Assembly (NCBI GenBank): GCA_900549415.1
Contig: URNX01000010.1
Location: 25,025-89,024 of the forward strand
DNA length: 64,000 nt
Source: an uncultured bacterium
GTDB taxonomy: Bacteria; Verrucomicrobiota; Lentisphaeria; Victivallales; UBA1829
Direction: 5' to 3'
The notes beneath the pieces were generated by a model, which saw nothing but the letters and a program-made list of their open reading frames with translations, did no database searches and was not told where the DNA came from. This document shows positions 40,006-47,930 of this stretch, one piece after another. How positions within the stretch are numbered: position 1 is the first letter of the stretch; each line of letters opens with the position of its first letter. The translations under genes and the position numbers were made by a program.

Positions 40006-41804
40006 TTGAGAACCTCCGCAAGCGCGGCAGTCGCGCCGTTTCCTTTGATTTTTCCGGTGATCAGCGGACCTTTTCCCGAAGCGAGAATTGCCGCCGCCTC
40101 CGAAACTGAATTGATACCGAGTTTTTCCCGCGCCGCTTCCGACGGATGCGGAACCGCAACGGAATTCAGCTCTTCCGCGGCATACCCTGCAAGCGGAAGA
40201 CGATGTTTCGCCGCGAGCTCTTTCAGCGCGGGCTCCTCCAGCTTCAGATTCGCCGTCGCGAGAACGGATATGTTGTCCCAGTCCGCGCCGGTTGTGTTGA
40301 GCGCTTCTTCCGCAACCGCTTCGAGATCGCGGAGCTCGGCGAGTTTGCGGCATCCCATCCCGAGAGCGAACTTGCGCCGTTTCAGAAACAGTACGGGCGC
40401 GGCGGAGGCGAACGGTTCTTCTTTGTCCTCCAGCAGAACTGCGGCCGGACAGGTTGTGACCGTTTGCACAAGCCGGTTGTTCGGATTCGCGGCAAATGCA
40501 AGCCGGAAGAGCGGTTCGGGCAGACGGAAATCAACCGTTCTGCCTTCGAGCATGGCGGAGGAGATTTTGACGATATTTTCCGGATTGAGGACGCGCAGGG
40601 CGTGCCGCGCGGCAAAGTCGTCGGCCGCCGTCATACCGCGGACGTCGCTTGCCGTCGTGACGACCGCCTCGCCGCCCGTGACCGCCGCAACGTCCGCCGC
40701 GAGCCGGTTCGCACCGCCGAGGTGTCCGCCGAGCAGACTCACCGCGTGCCGTCCGAGTTCATCTGTGACCACGACGGCGGGATCGCTTGTCTTGTGCGCG
40801 CAAAGTTCCGCGCAGGAGCGGACGACGATGCCGCTTGCCATCACCATGACGAATCCGTCGAACTGATTCCATGCGGACCGGAAGGCTTCATGGAACCCGC
40901 CGTCGGGATAAGTTTCGCGGCGTCCGGCAGAGACGAGACCGGAATATTTTTCCGGCAGAAAAACTTTTGCGTTGATGCCCGCCGCGATCTCCGCCGCTTT
41001 CATCGCTCCGGCGGAGGTGAGGGCGAAGACTGCGCAGGTTCCGGTGAATGTGTTCGGTCTCCGGTAGCCGTGCGCGAAACCGCGGTCATAGAGCGACGAC
41101 ATTCCGCCTTTGCGGTCGAGCACGTCGCCGATGATGATCATTGCCTGGCGCCGGATTCCCGCGTCATGCATGCGAGCCGCGATGTTTTCGATCGTGCCGC
41201 GCACAACTTTCTGGTTTTCCCATCCGGCGCGGTAGACCACGGCGGCGGGCGTGTCGGGACGCCGTCCGGCGGCGAGCAGTTTTGCTGCAACCGAATCCAT
41301 GTTTCCCGCACTCAGAAAGAGACAGAGCGTGGAGCCGTGCGCGGCGAGTCCGGTGAGTTCTTCTCCCGGCGGAACGGGGGTGCGGCCGGCGTCGCGGGTC
41401 AGAATCGCGGTCTGGGAGATTCCCGGCATGGTGAATTCGGTTTTCAGCGCGGCGGCCGCGGCGAAAACGCTGCTTACGCCGGGGACGACTTCGTACGGAA
41501 TGCCGCGTTCGTCGAGTGCGCGGAACTGTTCGCCGACGGCTCCGTACATCGCCGGATCGCCGGTGTGCAGCCGCACGACGGATTTTCCGTTTTTCCATGC
41601 GCGGACCATGACATTCACGACCTCATCAAAATTCATTCCGGCGCTGTTGTGCTTTTCCGCGCGGAGACCGTCGAGCAGGCGTTCATCGACGAGCGAGCCC
41701 GCGTAGATGACGACGTCCGCCTCTTCCAGCTTCCGTTTCCCGCGGATGGTGATGAGATCCGCCGCTCCGGGTCCGGCTCCGACAAATGTGATTGAACCGC
41801 TCAT
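40002..41804 (-). CDS. CbiF-CbiG fusion: cobalt-precorrin-4 methyltransferase / cobalt-precorrin-5A hydrolase
   Basis: A 600-residue fusion of two consecutive enzymes. Residues 1-250 are CbiF (C11-methyltransferase): VGAGPGAADLITIRG, YAGSLVDERLL, LHTGDPAMYGAVGEQ and VVPGVSSVFAAAA. From about 252 the protein is CbiG, which opens the delta-lactone and releases acetaldehyde: VMVMASGIVVRS and LLGGHLGGANRLAADVA in its N-terminal part, then a C-terminal domain with GMGCRK. No stop or start lies at the junction. The fusion lets the methylated product pass directly to the hydrolase. Confidence 0.92.
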   Translation of the reverse strand: MSGSITFVGAGPGAADLITIRGKRKLEEADVVIYAGSLVDERLLDGLRAEKHNSAGMNFDEVVNVMVRAWKNGKSVVRLHTGDPAMYGAVGEQFRALDERGIPYEVVPGVSSVFAAAAALKTEFTMPGISQTAILTRDAGRTPVPPGEELTGLAAHGSTLCLFLSAGNMDSVAAKLLAAGRRPDTPAAVVYRAGWENQKVVRGTIENIAARMHDAGIRRQAMIIIGDVLDRKGGMSSLYDRGFAHGYRRPNTFTGTCAVFALTSAGAMKAAEIAAGINAKVFLPEKYSGLVSAGRRETYPDGGFHEAFRSAWNQFDGFVMVMASGIVVRSCAELCAHKTSDPAVVVTDELGRHAVSLLGGHLGGANRLAADVAAVTGGEAVVTTASDVRGMTAADDFAARHALRVLNPENIVKISSAMLEGRTVDFRLPEPLFRLAFAANPNNRLVQTVTTCPAAVLLEDKEEPFASAAPVLFLKRRKFALGMGCRKLAELRDLEAVAEEALNTTGADWDNISVLATANLKLEEPALKELAAKHRLPLAGYAAEELNSVAVPHPSEAAREKLGINSVSEAAAILASGKGPLITGKIKGNGATAALAEVLK

Positions 41805-41807
41805 ATC

Positions 41808-42977
41808 TTATTCCTTTTTGTAAACGGCGATTGTGATGGGGTTTTCCGCCCGCAGGAATTCCCCCGCCGCAGTGCGTTCCGCCCGGGAGACGTTCATGGT
41901 CAGAAGTTCCGTCCGGAATTCCCGGAGCGCGGCGGCAAGATGCGCGACCGTATCGACCAGCACGGCGGTTGCCACGAGGATTCCGCCGGGTTTCAGTTTT
42001 GCAAACGCCGCCTCCAGCTCCGAGGAGCCGCCGCCGAAAAAGATGCGGTCGGGATCGGGCAGGGCGGGAAGAGCATCGGCGATTTTTCCCTCCGTCAGAC
42101 GAATTTCCACGCCGTGGCGCTCCGCATTGACGCGGATGTCTTCCGCGCGTCCGCTGTTCTGCTCCACGGCGAAAACCTGAAGCCCTTTTGCGAGCGCGGC
42201 TGCTTCGATTCCGACCGATCCGCTGCCCGCGCCGAGATCCCACATCACGCCGGGAGCCGGACGGAGTTTGGAGAGTACGACCGCGCGGACTTCGGGGTGG
42301 GTGATCATGTTGTTCTGGTGCGCATATTCCGTATCGGGCAGTCCGAGCGGAAGCCCCGGACGTTCCGGAGCGGGAAGAACTGCCAGAACCGAGAGCGCGG
42401 GAACTTTGAGCTGTCCGAGTTCGGCAAGTGTGCCGCGGATCACTTTCTCTTCAGGCGTGCCGAGCGCGCAGCCGATTGCCGCGGGACGGTTTGCGGAGGC
42501 GGGGAAGCGCAGGACCAGTTCCCGAGCAAGATCTGCTGCCGTGCGGTTGCGGTCGCCGTAGACCGCCGCGGTATCCGCGTTCAGGATTCTCCGCCATGGA
42601 AGAGGTTCTCCTGAGCCGTGGACACTGAAGAGCTCCGCCCCGTCCCACGGCAGAGCCAGACGGGCGAACAGAAGCTGAAATGCGGTTGGACCCGGGTGTA
42701 TGACGAGCTGTCCGGGCGCGGCAAGCTTCGCGAGAGTTCCGCCGATTCCGAAATAGAGCGGGTCGCCGGATGCGAGAACGGCAATCTGTTCTTTTTCCGC
42801 GCGGCGCACCAGTTCGCGCGCCTGTTCGAGCGTGTGCGCTCCAAAGACAATTTGTTCCGCTTTGAGTCCGGACGGCAGAAGTTCAAGCTGCCGTTTCCCT
42901 CCCGCGATGACGTCGGCGGAGCGGAGAAGGGTTTCCTCCGGATGTTCGATGCTCATGACGTGAATCTGTCCGTTCAT
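41808..42977 (-). CDS. cbiET: CbiE-CbiT fusion: precorrin-6Y C5,15-methyltransferase (decarboxylating)
   Basis: A 389-residue CobL-type protein starting at ATG 42977 (MNGQIHVMSIEHPEET) within the ATGA overlap with cbiD. Residues 1-200 are the CbiE methylase (ASGDPLYFGIGGTLAKLA, HPGPTAFQLLFARL). Residues about 205-389 are CbiT (LGAGSGSVGIEAA, FFGGGSSELEAAF), which methylates C15 and decarboxylates. Odd: the usual N-terminal Gly-rich loop of CbiE (GIGPGG-like) is absent, replaced by MSIEHPEE, though the following Advv-GGkRqL pattern is intact. Confidence 0.9.
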   Translation of the reverse strand: MNGQIHVMSIEHPEETLLRSADVIAGGKRQLELLPSGLKAEQIVFGAHTLEQARELVRRAEKEQIAVLASGDPLYFGIGGTLAKLAAPGQLVIHPGPTAFQLLFARLALPWDGAELFSVHGSGEPLPWRRILNADTAAVYGDRNRTAADLARELVLRFPASANRPAAIGCALGTPEEKVIRGTLAELGQLKVPALSVLAVLPAPERPGLPLGLPDTEYAHQNNMITHPEVRAVVLSKLRPAPGVMWDLGAGSGSVGIEAAALAKGLQVFAVEQNSGRAEDIRVNAERHGVEIRLTEGKIADALPALPDPDRIFFGGGSSELEAAFAKLKPGGILVATAVLVDTVAHLAAALREFRTELLTMNVSRAERTAAGEFLRAENPITIAVYKKE

Positions 42978-44020
42978 ATCCGTTCTCCCCTGTCGTTGTA
43001 AAGTGCAAGTTCGGCGGAGGCTTTCCCCGCCCATTTCTGCAGATTTTCGAGCGCCCTGATTTTCAGTGCATTTAAAAGTTCCGTGTATTCGGCGGCCGTA
43101 AGATAAGAGGCCAGTTCGCCCATTGTGTCATATTCCTCCAGCGGCAGATCATCGCGGAGCGGAATGCCGAGCGAGCGGATCAGCGCGGGACGCAGTTTTG
43201 TTTTGTGCGCATGGGTGTTTTCGTCTCCGCATGCGTATTTCAGCAGTTTTCCCGGCATGCAGCCGATGATGATCCGCCGGATTCCCGCCGCCGAAGCGGC
43301 GCGGAGCGAGTGAGCGATGAAATCTGCAATCCGTACGACCTGCATCTTTTCCAGCACGGGAAAATCGCGGAGAACGGCGGTTTCCGTGCGTCCGCCAGTG
43401 ACAACGGCGGCGGTGTCGAAGCCGCTTTTCGCAATCGTGCGCATCTGCAGGGCAATGGTCGCCGCATACGCCGCGTTTGAATAAGGCTTGACCACGCCTC
43501 CGCCTCCGAGAATCGAAATGCCGCCCGTCACGCCGAGCACCGGATTGAGCGTTTTCTCCGCCATGGCGCGTCCCTCGCGGACGGCGACGCGGAGCAGCCA
43601 TGTTCCGGTTGCGCCGCAGCGGAGCAGATTGTTCATCAGCAGGCGGCGCGGCCCCGGATTGATTGCATGCTTCCCGACCGGGACCGCAAGCCCGGGGCGC
43701 GTAACAAGTCCGACTCCGTCCCCTCCGCGCACGATGACGGTCAATTCTCCTGCCGTTTCTGTGTAGTCCTGCGGCTGGGCTTCCGTGAGCTCTGCGGGAC
43801 GGAACAGCACTTCAATGTGTGCTCCGTCGGTGGCGTCCGGATCGTCGCCGGCGTCTTTCCGGATGACGGCGGAATCATCTTTGAATGAATCGACGGGGAT
43901 CGTGAGCGTGGAGCCGTCGGGCGTGATGACCTGCACGGTTCCGCTCTGCCGCAGAAAAACGGCGAGCGCCCCGGCGGTCATTGCCGCGCCTGTGGTGAAT
44001 CCGCTCCGGAGACTGCTCAT
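42974..44020 (-). CDS. cbiD: Cobalt-precorrin-5B C1-methyltransferase
   Basis: CbiD methylates C1 in the anaerobic (early cobalt insertion) route and has no aerobic homologue. 348 residues: the N-terminal GFTTGAAMTAGALAVFL motif (about 7-23), VGLVTRPGLAVPVGKHAINPGPRRL and GCMPGKLLKYACGDENTHAHKTK near the C-terminal part. It overlaps cbiC by one base and cbiET by 4. Its presence confirms the oxygen-independent pathway. Confidence 0.94.
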   Translation of the reverse strand: MSSLRSGFTTGAAMTAGALAVFLRQSGTVQVITPDGSTLTIPVDSFKDDSAVIRKDAGDDPDATDGAHIEVLFRPAELTEAQPQDYTETAGELTVIVRGGDGVGLVTRPGLAVPVGKHAINPGPRRLLMNNLLRCGATGTWLLRVAVREGRAMAEKTLNPVLGVTGGISILGGGGVVKPYSNAAYAATIALQMRTIAKSGFDTAAVVTGGRTETAVLRDFPVLEKMQVVRIADFIAHSLRAASAAGIRRIIIGCMPGKLLKYACGDENTHAHKTKLRPALIRSLGIPLRDDLPLEEYDTMGELASYLTAAEYTELLNALKIRALENLQKWAGKASAELALYNDRGERI

Positions 44021-44694
44021 CAGAAATCCTCCATGACGGCATGGAGTGCGGCCACTGCGAGCGGGCTTCCCCCGCGCCGTCCCTCCAGAGTGATGTACGG
44101 GACGTCGACAAGTTTCAGCAGCTCTTTCGATTCGAGCACATTGACGAATCCGACGGGCATTCCGACGATCAGCGCGGGGCGCGGCCCTCCTTCCACAATC
44201 ATGCGGATCATTCCGGCAAGTGCGAGCGGAGCGTTGCCGCAGAGAAAAATTGAACCGCCGAGTTCATGTTCATGCAGTTTGACCGCCGCGAGCGCACGGG
44301 TGATGTTTTCTCGTTTCGCCAGTTCCGCAACGTCGGGCGAGGCGACTTCGCAGAGAATGGAATCGCGGGTGTAGCCCGGATGAAAGCGTTTGAGCTTCGG
44401 AACGGAGAGACCGGCTTTGATCATGTTGGAATCGCTGTAAATCAGTGCGCCGCGCCGGAGCGCCGCGCGTCCCGCTTCGACCGGATCGCCGGAGAAGCGC
44501 AGGTGCGGCAGAATCGAAAAATCCGCGGTTGTGTGGACGAGCCGCCGCGCAATATGCCATTCGGAGGGCGAGAAACGCGCGCGCTGTTCCGGTGGAACTT
44601 CGGCTTCGATGCGGCGGAAGCTTTCCGCTTCGATTGCCGCTCCGGGAAAATCCCAGGTGACAAGGTCAAACAAGGCGTTCTGTTCAGGCGTCAT
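44020..44694 (-). CDS. cbiC: Precorrin-8X / cobalt-precorrin-8 methylmutase
   Basis: Moves the C11 methyl group to C12, giving cobyrinate. 224 residues with RRLVHTTADFSILPHL, whose His is the catalytic residue of the family, then GRAALRRGALIYSDSNMIKAG and later PLALAGMIRMIVEGGPRPALIVGMPVGFVNVLESKE. It lies 3 bases downstream of the CobD-CbiP fusion gene. Confidence 0.95.
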   Translation of the reverse strand: MTPEQNALFDLVTWDFPGAAIEAESFRRIEAEVPPEQRARFSPSEWHIARRLVHTTADFSILPHLRFSGDPVEAGRAALRRGALIYSDSNMIKAGLSVPKLKRFHPGYTRDSILCEVASPDVAELAKRENITRALAAVKLHEHELGGSIFLCGNAPLALAGMIRMIVEGGPRPALIVGMPVGFVNVLESKELLKLVDVPYITLEGRRGGSPLAVAALHAVMEDF

Positions 44695-44697
44695 GAT

Positions 44698-47217
44698 TCA
44701 TCTCCTCAGGCCCAGCCGGGTGTAAATGGCGTTCATGTCGACGCGGGAGCGGACGTGCGCGGCGAGAGCGTCGAGTGCGGTTTCAATTTCGTAGTGTGCG
44801 AGCACGCCGAGCTCCGGAAGGCCGAGCGATGCGCGGATGCGGTTCAGAAATGTGCGGCGGTAGACGTCGTCGTCGAAAATCCCGTGCAGGTAAGTTGTGC
44901 AGATTCTTCCCGCTCCGAACCCGACGGGCGAGCCGTCTTCGCGGATCTGAGTGACAAGCGCGGAATCGGCGGCGGAGGTTTCCCCGTGGTGGATTTCATA
45001 TCCGGAAACCGGAATGTTACCCTCTCTTGCGGCAGTCCGGCGGAGCGTTTTCCCTGCGAGGAGAACCGTGTCGAGCGGAAGCAGCCCGAGACCTTGAACG
45101 GAGCCTGCGCGCGATTCGATTCCGAGCGGGTCGGCGATTGTCCGTCCCGCAATCTGAAGCCCTCCGCAGATTCCGACATACCATGCTCCGCGGCGGAGCG
45201 CATCGGAAATCCGCGTATCCAGACCTTCCGCGCGCAGTCGGCGGAGGTCTTCCGCGACATTTTTTGAACCGGGCATGATGATGACGTCCGGCGTGCCGAA
45301 TTCTTCCGCGCGGAACACTTTGCGGAGCGAAACGTCGGGCTCCTGTTCCAGCGGAGTGAAGTCGGTGAAGTTCGCAATATGTCCGAGTGCTATCAGCGCA
45401 ACATCAAGAGTTTTTTCGAGCTTGGGAAGCGGACGCGTCAGCGCAAAGTTGACGGAATCCTCTTCGGGGAGCGCGAGGTCGCGGAGGTAGTCGACTACAC
45501 CGAGCACAGGTTTGCCGGTGCAGCGCAGAAGATATTCATGCGCGGGGGCAAGGAGCGTGGGATCGCCGCGGAAACGGTTCACGAGAAATCCCGCCAGAAG
45601 CGCGCGCTCCGTCGGTTCGAGCGTCATGTAAGTTCCGAGAAACGATGCGTAAACGCCGCCGCGGTCAATGTCGCCGACAAGCAGGACGGAGGCGTCCGCG
45701 TGCCGTGCCATGTTCATGTTCACGATATCGCCGGATTTGAGGTTGATTTCCCCCGGCGAGCCTGCGCCTTCGAGGACCATGACGTCCGTTTCGGCGGAAA
45801 GTTCGTCATAGGCGCGTGTGACGTCTTTCCAGAGTTCTTTTTTGTGTGCGTAATATTCGCGGACTCGCATGGATCCGATCGGTTTCCCGCGTACAATGAC
45901 CTGGCTTCCGGTGTCGCTCGAAGGTTTCAGCAGAACCGGATTCATCCGGACGTCCGGTTCCATGCGGCAGGCTTGCGCCTGAACCGCCTGGGCGCGCCCC
46001 ATTTCCCCTCCGCCGGGAGTGACGAACGAGTTCAGCGCCATGTTCTGCGCTTTGAACGGAGCGACGCGGAAACCGTCCTGCAGCAGAATCCGGCAGAACG
46101 CCGCCGCAAGCACGCTTTTCCCCGCATTCGACGATGTCCCCTGGAGCATCAGAGCCGGACGTTTTTTGTGCGTGAGGACTGCGGGTGCACCGTAAAAATC
46201 GCAGAGTGCGGAAACAAGCCGTTCATTTTCTTTTTCATTCCGGACGGCGACGCGGAAGAAAGAATCGGAAAGCCCGTCGTAATTGCCGCAGGAACGGATG
46301 GCGATTTTATGTTTTTTCAGCAGAAATTCGCGCGGGTCGCGTCCGTGCAGAAGCAGATAACACGCGTCCGAATGAAACACGCGCAGACCGGGAATCTGAG
46401 CAAGTTCATGTGCGAGTTTTCCGCGCAGCTCCGCGGTGAGTTCGCGTGAACGTTCCGCGTAATCGGATTCTTCGGCCAGAATTGCTTCCGCGACCGCTTC
46501 CGCCGGAGCGGAGAGCATCCATTCGGGCTGGAATTCGCGCAGTTTTTCCGCGAGCGTCCCGATGCAGCAGCCGAGACGCAGTCCCGGAATCGCATAAAAT
46601 TTTGTCATGGAGCGCAGAACGGAAAGATTCTGTGGAAGTTCGTGTGCAAGAACGGAAAATTCTTCTCCGGCAAAATCAATGAATGCTTCGTCAACGAGAA
46701 TTTGAGCGTTCGGATGAGTCTCTGCCAGTTTGCGCAGTTCGGCGGGATCGCGCAAAGCTCCGTCCGGATTGTTCGGTGAACCGAGAATTACAAGATCGTC
46801 CGTTTGGAGCCGTGCGGACAGAGCATCGAAGTCGAGTTCAAAATTTTCATTCAGACGGAACGTCTCGACCGGAACGCCCGCGCGTTCGCAGACGGTCCGG
46901 TATTCGAGATAGGAGGGGACGGCGATCAGCGCGCGTTTCGGTCTCAGCGCAAACGGAATGAGCGCGAGAAGCTGGTTCGAACCGTTGCCGAACAGAATCC
47001 GTTCCGTTTTCATTCCGAGTTTTTGCGCCAGGCGCGCGGAGAGCTTTTCCGCATACGGAGAGGGGTATTCGTTCAGCTTGTCGAAGGCGCGGTAATACGC
47101 TTCCGCAACGCATCCGGGCGCGCCGAGCGGATTCAGGTTGACGCTGAAATCCAGTATCTCTTCCGGTTCGCACAGAGCTTCGCGAGCTAGAGCTGTCCGG
47201 TCTCCGCCGTGTTTCAT
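44698..47217 (-). CDS. CobD-CbiP fusion: threonine-phosphate decarboxylase / cobyric acid synthase
   Basis: An 839-residue fusion. Residues 1-345 are a PLP enzyme of the CobD (threonine-O-3-phosphate decarboxylase) type: NLNPLGAP, GNGSNQLL, GSPNNPDG, LVDEAFIDF and the PLP-binding Lys at K206 (SMTKFYAIPGLR). From about 353 it is CbiP, which amidates four side chains: P-loop GTSSNAGKS (360-368), PFKAQNMALNSFVTPGGGEMG, a GATase Cys in GICGGLQIAG and a late His in YLHGIFDDD. CobD makes the aminopropanol phosphate that CbiB attaches to the CbiP product, so the fusion joins two branches that meet at the next step. Confidence 0.93.
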   Translation of the reverse strand: MKHGGDRTALAREALCEPEEILDFSVNLNPLGAPGCVAEAYYRAFDKLNEYPSPYAEKLSARLAQKLGMKTERILFGNGSNQLLALIPFALRPKRALIAVPSYLEYRTVCERAGVPVETFRLNENFELDFDALSARLQTDDLVILGSPNNPDGALRDPAELRKLAETHPNAQILVDEAFIDFAGEEFSVLAHELPQNLSVLRSMTKFYAIPGLRLGCCIGTLAEKLREFQPEWMLSAPAEAVAEAILAEESDYAERSRELTAELRGKLAHELAQIPGLRVFHSDACYLLLHGRDPREFLLKKHKIAIRSCGNYDGLSDSFFRVAVRNEKENERLVSALCDFYGAPAVLTHKKRPALMLQGTSSNAGKSVLAAAFCRILLQDGFRVAPFKAQNMALNSFVTPGGGEMGRAQAVQAQACRMEPDVRMNPVLLKPSSDTGSQVIVRGKPIGSMRVREYYAHKKELWKDVTRAYDELSAETDVMVLEGAGSPGEINLKSGDIVNMNMARHADASVLLVGDIDRGGVYASFLGTYMTLEPTERALLAGFLVNRFRGDPTLLAPAHEYLLRCTGKPVLGVVDYLRDLALPEEDSVNFALTRPLPKLEKTLDVALIALGHIANFTDFTPLEQEPDVSLRKVFRAEEFGTPDVIIMPGSKNVAEDLRRLRAEGLDTRISDALRRGAWYVGICGGLQIAGRTIADPLGIESRAGSVQGLGLLPLDTVLLAGKTLRRTAAREGNIPVSGYEIHHGETSAADSALVTQIREDGSPVGFGAGRICTTYLHGIFDDDVYRRTFLNRIRASLGLPELGVLAHYEIETALDALAAHVRSRVDMNAIYTRLGLRR

Positions 47218-47930
47218 GATTTTTTCTCCTTCCGGATTATCAGCATGGAAAGATATTCATCCGGCCGTTCCCGGATCGCCGCCGGATCGGATGAGATGAA
47301 CTGCTCCTTGAGTCCGATGTTCGAACCGTAGAGAATGTCGCATGATTCCCCCGCAAGGGCGTCGAGATATTCGTTGCGTGAATGATAGGTTTTCAGCAGA
47401 ACCGCGGATTCGCCGGATTCGAGTATGCGGTGCAGTTCCGGCGAATCGGGAGGGAGGTGGCTTGGTATGACGCGCAGAACCGTGCTGTCCTCCGCGAGGG
47501 CGGTTCCCGAAGCGGCGGCGAGTGCGCTCCACGAGTTCACGCCCGGAACAATTTCGTATTCAAGTTCCGGCAGAATGCGCAGCAGCGCACGGAGAAGATA
47601 GCCGCAAGTGCTGTAGGTCATGGCGTCGCCGATGGTTGCGAATGCGCAGTCGTTTCCCGCACGGAGCTCCGCGGCGATGCGCCGGGCGTGTTCATCAATT
47701 TTCGCCAGACGGGTCGGAAAATCCTTCGACATGGTGAATTTAAGCTCTTCGCGTCGGGCGGTCACCCCTGGGAGCGCATTGATGATTGCTCCCGAAACGC
47801 TTCGTTCGCTCTGGCGTGAGGCGACGGTATAGACGACATGTGCCGCGCGGAGAATTTCCGCCGTGCGCAGGGTTACGAGTCCGGGATCGCCGGGCCCGAG
47901 ACCGACTCCGTAGAATCTGCCGGTTTTCAT
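47214..47930 (-). CDS. cbiL: Precorrin-2 / cobalt-factor II C20-methyltransferase
   Basis: First methyltransferase after cobalt insertion. The 238-residue tetrapyrrole methylase has GVGLGPGDPGLVTLRT (about 8-23), FATIGDAMTYSTCGYLL and VPGVNSWSALAAASG; the TIGD...TYS form is characteristic of the CbiL/CobI group. It overlaps the chelatase gene and the CobD-CbiP gene by 4 bases each. Confidence 0.94.
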   Translation of the reverse strand: MKTGRFYGVGLGPGDPGLVTLRTAEILRAAHVVYTVASRQSERSVSGAIINALPGVTARREELKFTMSKDFPTRLAKIDEHARRIAAELRAGNDCAFATIGDAMTYSTCGYLLRALLRILPELEYEIVPGVNSWSALAAASGTALAEDSTVLRVIPSHLPPDSPELHRILESGESAVLLKTYHSRNEYLDALAGESCDILYGSNIGLKEQFISSDPAAIRERPDEYLSMLIIRKEKKS

